Assembly (NCBI RefSeq): GCF_001693755.1
Contig: NZ_LYST01000053.1
Location: 55,729 to 119,728 of the forward strand
Direction: 5' to 3'
Origin: Gilliamella sp. wkB171
Lineage (GTDB): Bacteria; Pseudomonadota; Gammaproteobacteria; Enterobacterales; Orbaceae
DNA length: 64,000 nucleotides
A program made the position numbers and the translations under genes. Shown here one piece after another: positions 1 through 7,925 of this stretch (position 1 is the first letter of the stretch; each line of letters opens with the position of its first letter). The notes below the pieces were generated by a model, which saw nothing but the letters and a program-made list of their open reading frames with translations, ran no database searches and was not told the DNA's origin.

Positions 1-163
1 TACATTCTTTAACGACATATTGAATAAGTGGTCTATCCACAACAGGCAGCATTTCTTTAGGGATGGCTTTAGTCGCAGGCAACATGCGAGTACCAAGCCC
101 TGCAACAGGGATAACTGCTTTTTTTACTTTTCCATTCACTGATGGTTCAAAATTTAGTGTCAT
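1..163 (-). CDS. galU: UTP-glucose-1-phosphate uridylyltransferase, N-terminal part (runs off window)
   Basis: GalU makes UDP-glucose from UTP and glucose-1-phosphate in the cytoplasm, for envelope polysaccharides and galactose metabolism. Only the first 54 codons are inside the window. The visible part holds the nucleotide-binding loop [20 protein letters not shown] followed by the DRPLIQYVV segment, almost identical to E. coli GalU residues of the same region. The ATG at 161-163 is preceded by an AAGGA ribosome-binding site. The rest of the gene lies beyond base 1, so intactness cannot be judged. Confidence 0.95.
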   Translation of the reverse strand, partial: MTLNFEPSVNGKVKKAVIPVAGLGTRMLPATKAIPKEMLPVVDRPLIQYVVKEC

Positions 164-659
164 TTTATTTCCTTAAAAACAAATTAACTGACAACGCTGT
201 TACAGCTTTAAATTACTATAACGTCGATTAACAAAGGTATTTCTGATTGGTATAAACTTTAGCATACAAGCAATCGAAATACTCAAATAAATTATTGCTA
301 CAAAATTTGATATTAGATAAGCCACTTTGGTTTTAGATTGTAATACAAAATTAGTCAGAACGGTATTAGATATCAATAAAACATCTAAGATTAATCTAAA
401 AATATTACACAAAATTAGAAAAGAGTTATTTCGGCTTAAAAAGCAATAAACACCATTATCGTTTATCTTAAATAAGAACAAATCGACATTAAATGCTAGC
501 GAAAAAATCTAGTGGCAACAAATGGGGGAATGAGATGACCAATATAAAGTAAGAGTGCGACTGAATTTCACAAAAATTACCCAAATACGAAAGCATAATG
601 TCAACTATTATCAGCCGATTAACGGATATCGCAATGAATTTTGTTCTCACATATAATGC
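164..659. other. AT-rich intergenic region with a doubtful small membrane ORF
   Basis: A 93-codon open frame occupies 200-481 on the minus strand. It begins MFLFKINDNG and encodes two hydrophobic stretches (about residues 22-45 and 53-75), but it has no visible Shine-Dalgarno site, no recognised family, and the composition expected of translated AT-rich noncoding DNA. It could be a small membrane protein or noise; noise is more likely. The rest (482-659) holds no recognisable gene and would contain the galU promoter region. Confidence 0.3.
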
Positions 660-1163
660 CTATTTATTTATTGATATCTCATTAGACTCAATTAATAAAG
701 GGTTTTCTTTATCTTTGGCTAAAGAATCAATAGCAATATAAACAATTTGGCAATTCTGTAAAATTGCTTGTCTAACAACAAATTTTGCTTTGCGATCACG
801 TTCTTGTTTTTGTGCTGGGCTAATATAAAGATCATCGTAACCGTCATCATACAAGGTAGCCCTATCTAATAAACTTTGTGTACGCCAAAAAGTTTCTTTA
901 GGATAATCACGTGTAAAAATCTGATCGGTTAGCTTGCCTTTTACACCAGCATAACTTGAAGATAAATGCTTACTAGCACGACTTTGCGCGATATAAATTG
1001 ATTGGTAACTTTTTTTATTGGAAGGAAGTAAATTTAACGAAAACTCAACGCCTTCGCGAGTTGCATATTGGCAATTATGCATAACTGAGGGTGTAGTTCG
1101 AAAATTTAATGAACCACACCCAACAAGTAAAAAAAACACGACGAAAATAATAAGACGTTTCAT
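660..1163 (-). CDS. predicted lipoprotein of unknown function
   Basis: The 167-residue product starts with a lipoprotein signal peptide (MKRLIIFVVFFLLVGC) whose lipobox LVGC would place the lipidated cysteine at residue 16. The mature part is mainly hydrophilic, rich in Lys, Ser and Tyr, with no motif I recognise. No strong ribosome-binding site precedes the ATG (only TAAGT). It shares the strand with the small lipoprotein gene at 1233-1382, 69 bases upstream, so the two may be co-transcribed. An envelope location is well supported; function is unknown. Confidence 0.7.
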   Translation of the reverse strand: MKRLIIFVVFFLLVGCGSLNFRTTPSVMHNCQYATREGVEFSLNLLPSNKKSYQSIYIAQSRASKHLSSSYAGVKGKLTDQIFTRDYPKETFWRTQSLLDRATLYDDGYDDLYISPAQKQERDRKAKFVVRQAILQNCQIVYIAIDSLAKDKENPLLIESNEISINK

Positions 1164-1232
1164 TTTTACTTAAGTATATTCACAAAATAACCATTCTCAC
1201 ATTTACCTTGCAAATAGACTACTTTGTCTTAT

Positions 1233-1382
1233 TTACATTTTATCGCTAACTTTTTCAGCAGTATTTGAAATAGCTTTACCGCCAGATTGCACATCTTTAC
1301 CTACACCATTTACTGTATTACATCCAGTAACTAATGTTGTCATTACAAGACCGAACACAATAATTAACATTTTTTGCAACAT
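1233..1382 (-). CDS. entericidin-like small lipoprotein
   Basis: This 49-residue gene is short and easily missed. The protein starts MLQKMLIIVFGLVMTTLVTG and has lipobox VTGC (Cys21), followed by NTVNGVGKDVQSGGKAIS. That pattern closely resembles the EcnB entericidin, whose mature part reads CNTTRGVGEDISDGGNAIS, so membership of the EcnA/EcnB family is well supported. In E. coli EcnA and EcnB are paired cell-envelope lipoproteins described as an antidote/toxin couple; here only one copy is seen. An AAAGGAG ribosome-binding site lies 6 bases before the ATG at 1382; a second in-frame ATG is at 1370. Confidence 0.85.
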   Translation of the reverse strand: MLQKMLIIVFGLVMTTLVTGCNTVNGVGKDVQSGGKAISNTAEKVSDKM

Positions 1383-1409
1383 TTGATACTCCTTTCATTA
1401 TTTACATTG

Positions 1410-2603
1410 TTATTTTAGTGTAGCAAATGCTTCTGCCACACGATGAATGTTATGGTGATTTAACCCAGCCACACACATTCTTCCGCTGCCCACCAAATAA
1501 ACAGCAAAGTTATCTTTTAATTGTGTGACTTGATTTTGGGTAAATCCAGTGTAACTAAACATACCACGTTGTTTAACTAAATAATCAAAATTACGGTCTA
1601 ACGATTTGTTTTTTAATAATTCAACTAAAGTTGATCGCATTGTCACAATGCGATTACGCATTGATGCCACTTCGTTGAACCATAACGCTTTAAGATCATT
1701 ATTATTTAAAACATAAGACACAAGATGTGCGCCATAAGCTGCGGGACTTGAATAATTACGACGAACTGTCGCTTGAAGTTGTCCAAGCACATGACTTGCG
1801 ACTTGGCTATTATCACATAAAACCGACAAACCACCAACTCGCTCACCATAAAGGGAAAATGTTTTAGAAAAAGAGTTACTGATAAGTCCACACAATCCTA
1901 CTTCTGCGGCCTTTCGAAGCGCATATGCATCATCGTCAATACTTTCACCAAAACCTTGATAAGCAATATCCATAAAGGGAATCAAATCTCGGTTTTTCAA
2001 TACTGTTATAACTTTATCCCATTGATCGTGAGTTAAATCAGCACCTGTTGGGTTATGGCAGCAAGGATGCAGTAAAACAATGCTTTTAGCCGGTAATTGG
2101 TCTAAAGTTTGAAGCATAGCATCAAATTTTACGCCACAGGTTTTATCATCGAAATAAGGATATTGATTGACCTTAAAACCTGCCCCACTAAAAATGGCAA
2201 TATGATTTTCCCAAGTAGGATCACTTACCCAAACCTGAGAATCTGGGAAATAGCGGTATAAGAAATCGGCACCAATTTTTAATGCACCCGATCCACCTAG
2301 TGTTTGAATAGTTGCAATTCGCTTATCTTTATAAGCACTGTGATTTTCACCAAAAAGCAAAACTTGAATAGCTTGACAATAAGCAGGCAATCCACTCATC
2401 GGTAAATAAAGTTGCGCACCTTGATTATGCTGATAGATATAATCGCGAGCAGCTTTAATACATGATAATTGTGGGACGACACTGTTTTCATCATAATAGT
2501 AGCCAATACTTAAATTGGTCTTGTTTTCTCTATTATCATTATTAAATTCTGCGACCAAAGATAAAATTGGATCGCCCGCATACGAATCGATTTTTTCAAA
2601 CAT
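1410..2603 (-). CDS. tyrB: aromatic-amino-acid aminotransferase
   Basis: PLP-dependent class I aminotransferase that makes tyrosine and phenylalanine from their keto acids, and can also use aspartate and leucine keto acids. The 397 residues match E. coli TyrB (397 aa) end to end, including the start [16 protein letters not shown], the segment [29 protein letters not shown] and the PLP-lysine motif [17 protein letters not shown]. Matches such as [10 protein letters not shown] and [10 protein letters not shown] near the C terminus favour TyrB over AspC, whose gene is separate at 24374. It is monocistronic, 27 bases upstream of the entericidin-like gene on the same strand. No convincing TyrR box was seen in the upstream 250 bases. 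Confidence 0.93.
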   Translation of the reverse strand: MFEKIDSYAGDPILSLVAEFNNDNRENKTNLSIGYYYDENSVVPQLSCIKAARDYIYQHNQGAQLYLPMSGLPAYCQAIQVLLFGENHSAYKDKRIATIQTLGGSGALKIGADFLYRYFPDSQVWVSDPTWENHIAIFSGAGFKVNQYPYFDDKTCGVKFDAMLQTLDQLPAKSIVLLHPCCHNPTGADLTHDQWDKVITVLKNRDLIPFMDIAYQGFGESIDDDAYALRKAAEVGLCGLISNSFSKTFSLYGERVGGLSVLCDNSQVASHVLGQLQATVRRNYSSPAAYGAHLVSYVLNNNDLKALWFNEVASMRNRIVTMRSTLVELLKNKSLDRNFDYLVKQRGMFSYTGFTQNQVTQLKDNFAVYLVGSGRMCVAGLNHHNIHRVAEAFATLK

Positions 2604-2822
2604 ATTGACTACCTACTAACACAATCAACACTGACTAATAGTTGTAGATTATTACATCAACTTAATTGTCAATCAATCACTAAATAAAAGTTTAACAACA
2701 AATAATTAGAGCGATATTTACTGGGTGAATAAAGGCAAAACATTCATTCTTAAACTATAAAAATAGACCAATCTATACTAAATTAGCTCAATCTATTAGT
2801 TATAGTTTATTTATCATAAACA

Positions 2823-2842
2823 TTAGCACCTTAAGGTGCTAA
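2823..2842 (-). terminator. 20-base perfect palindrome downstream of ridA
   Basis: TTAGCACCTTAAGGTGCTAA is a perfect inverted repeat 15 bases beyond the ridA stop codon. As RNA it forms an 8-bp stem with a 4-base loop. On the minus strand it is followed by TGTTTATGATAA, which is only weakly T-rich, so a weak terminator is likely, although a protein-binding operator is possible. Confidence 0.5.
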
Positions 2843-2857
2843 CAGAATATATCACGC

Positions 2858-3244
2858 CTATTTAACTGCAATCACTTCAATTTCTACTTTTGCATCTTTA
2901 GGTATTTTAGCTACTTGTACGCAAGAACGAGCTGGAAATGCCGCATTGTTCTCAGTAAAAAACGACTCATAAATAGCATTCACTGCGGCAAAATCATTCA
3001 TATCAGCTAAAAATATAGTTGTCTTGACAATATTATTGATCTGATAACCCGCAGCTGTCACGATTGCTTTAACATTAGCTAAACTTTGTTTGGTTTGTTC
3101 CTCAATAGACGTTGCCATTTGACCAGTTACAGGATCGAGTGGAATTTGCCCAGATGCAAATAACATATTACCTAAATCAACCCCTTGAACATAAGGACCA
3201 ATTGCAGCAGGCGCTTTATCGGTACTAATCACTTTTTTTACCAT
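2858..3244 (-). CDS. ridA: 2-iminobutanoate/2-iminopropanoate deaminase RidA
   Basis: RidA hydrolyses reactive enamine/imine intermediates released by PLP enzymes such as threonine dehydratase, protecting other PLP enzymes from damage. The 128-residue protein carries the family landmarks: APAAIGPYVQGVDLGNMLFA near the N terminus, SGQIPLDP, NVKAIVTAAG, and the C-terminal PARSCVQVAKIPKDAKVEIE with the conserved active-site Arg. Length equals E. coli RidA. It is monocistronic, divergent from ffh, with a good ribosome-binding site (AGGAG) just before the ATG. Confidence 0.95.
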   Translation of the reverse strand: MVKKVISTDKAPAAIGPYVQGVDLGNMLFASGQIPLDPVTGQMATSIEEQTKQSLANVKAIVTAAGYQINNIVKTTIFLADMNDFAAVNAIYESFFTENNAAFPARSCVQVAKIPKDAKVEIEVIAVK

Positions 3245-3429
3245 GTTTGATTTTCTCCTTTTTCATCTTGTCTGGTTAATCATTCGTCTCAATACATTCA
3301 TTTATTTTATCTATTGCCATTTCAACAGTAACCTAATTTACTGTCAAGTTTGTACTAAATTATGATCGTGGGACTTCTTATAAATTTCTGATATGATAAA
3401 CATAATTTTTTTATTTATTGAGAGTAAAC

Positions 3430-4797
3430 ATGTTTGAGAATTTAACCGACCGTTTATCACAGACATTTCGCAATATCAGTGGGCGTGGACGTCTGTCTGA
3501 AGATAATATTAAAGAAGCACTACGCGATGTGCGCATGGCACTACTAGAAGCCGATGTTGCTTTGCCTGTTGTTCGTGAGTTTATAAATCAAGTTAAACAA
3601 AAAGCTGTCGGCTTAGATGTTAGTAAAAGCTTAACACCAGGCCAAGAGTTTATCAAAATAGTCCAAGATGAACTCACCAGTGCCATGGGCGAAGTCAATA
3701 GCTCACTGAATTTGGCAACCCAACCCCCAGCAGTCATTTTAATGGCGGGTTTACAAGGTGCAGGTAAAACGACCAGCGTCGCAAAATTAGCGAAGTTTTT
3801 AAAAGAAAAACAGAAAAAGAAAGTACTCGTCGTTTCTGCCGATGTCTATCGTCCTGCTGCGATTAAACAATTAGAAACCTTAGCTAAAGCAATTGATGTT
3901 GAATTTTTTCCTTCCGATATTAACGAAAAACCAGTAAATATTGTTAATAAAGCAATTAGTCATGCTAAATTACAATTCTTTGATGTACTGATTGTCGATA
4001 CTGCGGGTCGTTTACATGTCGATAATGACATGATGGACGAAATCAAAGCACTACATCAAGCAATTAATCCAATTGAAACCCTGTTTGTGGTTGACGCAAT
4101 GACAGGTCAAGATGCGGCTAATACAGCTAAAGCTTTTGATGAGGCTCTGCCGTTAACCGGCGTTATTTTAACCAAAGTCGATGGTGACGCGCGTGGTGGT
4201 GCTGCGCTATCAATTCGGCATATTACAGGTAAACCAATTAAATTCTTAGGCATGGGTGAAAAAACTGATGCTTTAGAGCCATTTTATCCTGACCGTATAG
4301 CCTCTCGAATTTTAGGCATGGGTGATGTGATTTCTCTGATTGAAGAGTTGCAAAGCAATGTCGATCGAGAAAAAGCAGAAAAAATTGCTAAAAAACTTAA
4401 AAAGGGAGACAAATTCGATTTCAACGACTTCCAAGATCAACTCAAGCAGATGCGTAATATGGGTGGAATGGGCGCCATGTTGGCTAAACTACCGGGTGTT
4501 GGTCAATTACCAGACCATATTAAAGCTCAAATGGATGATAAGATTACTATCAAAATGGAAGCCATTATTGGATCGATGACACTAAAAGAACGAGCCAATC
4601 CTGAAATTATTAAAGGATCGCGTAAACGCCGTATTGCCAATGGTTCGGGCACGCAAGTGCAAGATGTCAACAAACTCTTGAAACAGTTTGAAGATATGCA
4701 AAAAATGATGAAGAAGATGAAAGGCGGTGGCATGATGAAAATGATGCGCCAAATGAAAGGATTAATGGGTGGAGGAATGGGCTTACCAAGACGCTAA
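3430..4797 (+). CDS. ffh: signal recognition particle GTPase
   Basis: Ffh binds 4.5S RNA and signal sequences and delivers ribosomes to FtsY at the membrane. The 455-residue protein shows the N domain (MFENLTDRLSQTFRNISGRG), the G domain with P-loop GLQGAGKTT (about residues 105-113), DTAGRLHVD, the TKVDGDARGG box, and a methionine-rich M domain ending in MMKKMKGGGMMKMMRQMKG. The ATG at 3430 is chosen because it matches the family start and has GAGAG upstream; a TTG at 3418 would add only four residues. In E. coli rpsP follows nearby, but here rhtA follows on the other strand. Confidence 0.97.
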   Translation: MFENLTDRLSQTFRNISGRGRLSEDNIKEALRDVRMALLEADVALPVVREFINQVKQKAVGLDVSKSLTPGQEFIKIVQDELTSAMGEVNSSLNLATQPPAVILMAGLQGAGKTTSVAKLAKFLKEKQKKKVLVVSADVYRPAAIKQLETLAKAIDVEFFPSDINEKPVNIVNKAISHAKLQFFDVLIVDTAGRLHVDNDMMDEIKALHQAINPIETLFVVDAMTGQDAANTAKAFDEALPLTGVILTKVDGDARGGAALSIRHITGKPIKFLGMGEKTDALEPFYPDRIASRILGMGDVISLIEELQSNVDREKAEKIAKKLKKGDKFDFNDFQDQLKQMRNMGGMGAMLAKLPGVGQLPDHIKAQMDDKITIKMEAIIGSMTLKERANPEIIKGSRKRRIANGSGTQVQDVNKLLKQFEDMQKMMKKMKGGGMMKMMRQMKGLMGGGMGLPRR

Positions 4798-4799
4798 TG

Positions 4800-4825
4800 C
4801 GCAATTATTACAATATATAATTGCG
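4800..4825 (+). terminator. possible terminator downstream of ffh
   Basis: CGCAATTAT (4800-4808) pairs perfectly with ATAATTGCG (4817-4825) across an 8-base loop directly after the ffh stop codon. The following bases (TCTAATCTATTC) are only partly T-rich, so the call is moderate. Confidence 0.45.
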
Positions 4826-4851
4826 TCTAATCTATTCAATTTTTCAATCTA

Positions 4852-4887
4852 AACACATCGCACCCAATATTAGTTTTGCGATGTGTT
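4852..4887 (-). terminator. hairpin at the 3' end of rhtA
   Basis: AACACATCGCA (4852-4862) and TGCGATGTGTT (4877-4887) form an 11-bp perfect stem with a 14-base loop. The arm at 4877-4887 lies within the last codons of rhtA. On the minus strand the stem is followed by TAGATTGAAAAATTG, a poor T tract, so this is either a terminator or a stabilising 3' stem. Confidence 0.5.
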
Positions 4888-5766
4888 CTCTGTGCTAATG
4901 ACTGACTTGATCGATTTAATCTTAGCCGGTCGATTCATCGCTAATACCGTTCCTATTGATGAGATAATTATTAAACCAATAGCAAACCATTGATAATGAG
5001 TTAATTGTTCATGTAACACAATTAAACCAGAAAATGCTGCAAATACTGGCGATAAACTCATTAACGTACTAAATGTTTGAGCTGGTAACCTTGGTAAAGC
5101 AACCATATCTAAGGCATAAGGTATAGCTGACGCTAACAAAGAAACCACAAAAACTAACGGTAATAATTCTATGGAAAACATAGTGCTACCACTTTGCCAC
5201 ACCCCAATTGGAAATAGCAAAAATGACGCAATAATGGATCCAATTGCAACACTTGATGAACCGTGAATAGCACCGGATTGACGCCCAAAGAGTATATAAC
5301 ATGCCCAACATGCTCCAGCAGATAATGCCAACAAAATACCCAGCGGATCTAAATCATTTGATGCTTGATGAATCGGTAATAACATAGCTAATCCGACAAC
5401 CGCAATAGCTAACCAGACAAAATCAGTCAAACGACGACCAGAAAACATCGCCACCATAATAGGACCGGTTAATTCAATGGCAACGGCTATACCTAACGGA
5501 ATACGAGCAATAGCATTATAAAAGCTCAAATTCATACAGCCCATTGCAACACCATAGAAAAAAATATATTTAAAAGCTTGTTTAGTAATTGGTTTTCGCC
5601 AAGGCTTGAAGATAATAGATAACATAACCGATGAAAAAGTCAGTCGCCAAGCAGTCATCCCTTCTGGACCAAGTACAGGAAACAAGTATTTCGCCATAGA
5701 CGCACTACCTTGAACCGAAATCATCGAAATAAATATTAAAAAAACAGGCCAAGTACGGTTAAACAT
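4870..5766 (-). CDS. rhtA: threonine/homoserine exporter, EamA family
   Basis: Inner-membrane exporter of threonine, homoserine and related amino acids, from the drug/metabolite transporter superfamily. The 298 residues contain about ten hydrophobic helices in two EamA repeats. The sequence tracks E. coli RhtA through the start region (SVQGSASMAKYLFPVLG), the PLGIAVAIELTGPIMVAMFS helix, SAGACWACYILFG, and LPAQTFSTLMSLSPVFAAFSG. It lies 107 bases downstream of ispB on the same strand. Substrate is inferred from similarity to RhtA; EamA proteins vary in substrate. Confidence 0.88.
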   Translation of the reverse strand: MFNRTWPVFLIFISMISVQGSASMAKYLFPVLGPEGMTAWRLTFSSVMLSIIFKPWRKPITKQAFKYIFFYGVAMGCMNLSFYNAIARIPLGIAVAIELTGPIMVAMFSGRRLTDFVWLAIAVVGLAMLLPIHQASNDLDPLGILLALSAGACWACYILFGRQSGAIHGSSSVAIGSIIASFLLFPIGVWQSGSTMFSIELLPLVFVVSLLASAIPYALDMVALPRLPAQTFSTLMSLSPVFAAFSGLIVLHEQLTHYQWFAIGLIIISSIGTVLAMNRPAKIKSIKSVISTENTSQN

Positions 5767-5873
5767 AAAGTATTACTCTAATAAAATTCGACAATGATTA
5801 TTCAAATAGTGAATATCAAAAAGTTCAAAAAAACGATACTGCTAAGCATCAAACACAAACATGCTCAGCCAGC

Positions 5874-6860
5874 TTAGTTTTCTCTTTTAACAGATAGCAA
5901 AGCAAGATCTTGCAGCGCTTTTTTGTAAGGCGAATCAGGTAAAATTGCAATAACATCAAAAGCTTTTTGGGCCTCTTGCTGTGCAGTTTGTAACGTAAAT
6001 TCAAGAGATCCACAGTCTTGCATAATCTGTAAAATACGATCTAATAAATGTCGGCCATTACCTTGTAAAATAGCTTGACGAATTAACTCAGCATCATCAC
6101 TGTTGCTCGCATTATGCATAGCGTGTAACAACGGTAATGTTGGTTTACCTTCATTAAGATCATCACCTAAATTTTTACCCAATTTTTGATTACTATCAGC
6201 ACTATAGTCCAATAGATCATCAATAATTTGAAATGCGGTACCTAAAAATTTACCATACTCTTGCAAGGCTAATTCTTGCTGCTCATTGGCGCCAGCCAAT
6301 ACCGCAGCTGAATGGGAGGTGGCTTCAAATAAACGCGCGGTTTTACGATAAATAACTTCCAAATATTGCTCTTTAGTAATGTTTGGATCATTACAATTAA
6401 TTAACTGTTGTACTTCACCTTCAGCAATAACATTTGTTGCCGCTGACATGATAGTCAAAACTTTAAATGATTCGGTGCGTACCATCATTTGAAATGATCG
6501 TGTATAGATGTAATCGCCAACTAATACGCTAGCGGCATTACCAAAAAGTGCATTAGCGGTTGATTTTCCACGCCGTAAATCAGATTCATCAACCACATCG
6601 TCATGTAGCAACGTCGCTGTATGAATGAATTCAATAAAAGCAGCAGCAATAATGTGTTTATCGCCTTGATAGTTAAGCGCCTTAGCAATTAATAATGCAA
6701 TAACAGGGCGAATACGTTTGCCTCCGCTACTAATAATATAATTACCTAATTGATTAATTAAAGCGACATCAGAGCTAAGCTCTGCTTGTATTGCTGCGTT
6801 AACTTTTACTAAGTCATCTTTTATAAGATCGAGAATTTGATTCATTGATGGATTATTCAT
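5874..6860 (-). CDS. ispB: octaprenyl diphosphate synthase
   Basis: Trans-prenyltransferase that lengthens farnesyl diphosphate to the C40 side chain of ubiquinone and menaquinone. The two aspartate-rich metal-binding motifs are visible: LLHDDVVDESDLRRGKS (first DDxxD) and QIIDDLLDY (second). The alignment with E. coli IspB continues to LGKNLGDDLNEGKPTLPLLHAM. An open frame extends upstream to a TTG at 6926, but the added residues are not family-like. I chose the ATG at 6860 (328 aa), with a weak GGTTAGG site; the ATG at 6845 would give 323 aa, the same length as the E. coli protein. Confidence 0.93.
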   Translation of the reverse strand: MNNPSMNQILDLIKDDLVKVNAAIQAELSSDVALINQLGNYIISSGGKRIRPVIALLIAKALNYQGDKHIIAAAFIEFIHTATLLHDDVVDESDLRRGKSTANALFGNAASVLVGDYIYTRSFQMMVRTESFKVLTIMSAATNVIAEGEVQQLINCNDPNITKEQYLEVIYRKTARLFEATSHSAAVLAGANEQQELALQEYGKFLGTAFQIIDDLLDYSADSNQKLGKNLGDDLNEGKPTLPLLHAMHNASNSDDAELIRQAILQGNGRHLLDRILQIMQDCGSLEFTLQTAQQEAQKAFDVIAILPDSPYKKALQDLALLSVKREN

Positions 6861-6957
6861 CAGCCTAACCGCTAAAAACAATAGAAATTTATTGACTATT
6901 ATCTGATAAATCTTTTTTCGCAACAAGTTATTGATATATCATATTTAAAAAAAAACT

Positions 6958-6976
6958 ACAAATGATAAGCATTTTC
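6958..6976. promoter_or_regulatory. Fur-box-like operator upstream of tonB (site 1)
   Basis: The sequence ATGATAAGCATTTTC within 6962-6976 matches 13 of 15 positions of the right part of the Fur consensus GATAATGATAATCATTATC; the 19-base alignment has 14 matches. It is located about 30 bases before tonB, an iron-regulated gene in relatives. It lies between ispB and tonB and could affect either divergent promoter. Confidence 0.6.
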
Positions 6977-6999
6977 ATTTAAAATGCCCCCCTTAAGTA

Positions 7000-7018
7000 A
7001 AAAATGATAATTGTTATG
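7000..7018. promoter_or_regulatory. Fur-box-like operator overlapping the tonB start (site 2)
   Basis: AAAAATGATAATTGTTATG matches 14 of 19 positions of the Fur consensus, with an uninterrupted AATGATAAT core. It overlaps both candidate tonB start codons (7004 and 7016). With site 1 it would give two Fur dimer sites around the same promoter. Confidence 0.5.
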
Positions 7019-7840
7019 AAGATTAACTTTGATATTGATATCAATACTGAAAAAGATCCACAAATAGTTGCTCACAAAAAGCCGAAAGGTACTTATTTAT
7101 TTACCTCCCTTTCGGTCGCTTCACACTTATGCTTATTCGCATTATTATTTAGTTCTGCACTATTTGCCAAAGATATCATTGTTGAAGAAGGAGACAATTC
7201 AATAAAAGCTGTGATGGTTGATTTATCACAATTAGCAGCGCCTGAACAATCTTTAGTTGAAGACAAACCTGAAATAAAAGGTGACAATAACAGTGATGTT
7301 ATCGACAATAAACCTATTGAAGAAACACCGGTAGAACCAGTTGTTGAGCCAGAAGTTATTGAAGAAAAAAAACCGGAGCCAGAACCCGTTAAAATACCTG
7401 ATAAACCCGTTATCACACCTGAAAAAGAAGTGGTGAAACCACAACCCAAACCAAAGAAAAAACCGCAACCTACACAAAAATCATCGCAACAACAAGTTAG
7501 GCAAGAAGTTGCAAGTGAAAATATTGCTAGCACTTCGGTCGCACCTAAAATATCTGATAATCGCCAATATTCGGCAAGTGCTTCTCCAATTAGTCGAAAT
7601 CAACCAGAATACCCTAGACGAGCACTCGATATGCGTTTAGAAGGATATGTGATTGCTATGTTTGATGTTAATAGCGAAGGACGTGTTGAAAATATCAGAA
7701 TTATTGAGGCGCAACCCAATAATATTTTTAACCGATCGGTAATTAATGCCATGAAGACATGGAAATACAAACCTATTGCTGCACAAAATTTAAAAATTAA
7801 AATTGTATTTAATCGGGATAAATCAATTAATTTAGACTAA
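7004..7840 (+). CDS. tonB: energy transducer TonB
   Basis: TonB spans the periplasm and passes proton-motive energy from ExbB/ExbD to outer-membrane siderophore and vitamin receptors. The 278-residue protein has one N-terminal membrane anchor (about residues 33-55), a long Pro/Glu/Lys-rich spacer with PEPEP and KPQPKPKKKP runs (about 100-160), and a C-terminal TonB domain including QPEYPRRALDMRLEGYV and MKTWKYKP. The start is uncertain: ATG at 7004 or 7016, neither with a clear ribosome-binding site. No exbB or exbD lies nearby. Fur control is inferred from two upstream sites. Confidence 0.93.
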   Translation: MIIVMKINFDIDINTEKDPQIVAHKKPKGTYLFTSLSVASHLCLFALLFSSALFAKDIIVEEGDNSIKAVMVDLSQLAAPEQSLVEDKPEIKGDNNSDVIDNKPIEETPVEPVVEPEVIEEKKPEPEPVKIPDKPVITPEKEVVKPQPKPKKKPQPTQKSSQQQVRQEVASENIASTSVAPKISDNRQYSASASPISRNQPEYPRRALDMRLEGYVIAMFDVNSEGRVENIRIIEAQPNNIFNRSVINAMKTWKYKPIAAQNLKIKIVFNRDKSINLD

Positions 7841-7880
7841 TAATTGAAAACCAAACTATATAAATTCACTCATAATGATT

Positions 7881-7925
7881 AAAAAGCGCCATAATCTTTT
7901 TAAACAATGATTATGGCGCTTTTTA
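7881..7925. terminator. bidirectional terminator between tonB and pepP
   Basis: AAAAAGCGCCATAATC (7881-7896) pairs with GATTATGGCGCTTTTT (7909-7924) to form a perfect 16-bp stem with flanking A and T tracts. It serves the convergent genes tonB and pepP. Confidence 0.9.

Noticed and set aside
2604..2857. TyrR box upstream of tyrB
   Set aside because: TGTA-N6-TACA near 2640 is too short and wrongly spaced for the TGTAAA-N6-TTTACA consensus.
7093..7533. Long open frames opposite tonB on the minus strand
   Set aside because: They mirror the Pro/Glu/Lys-rich spacer of tonB and have low-complexity, membrane-like composition; the plus-strand tonB is clear.
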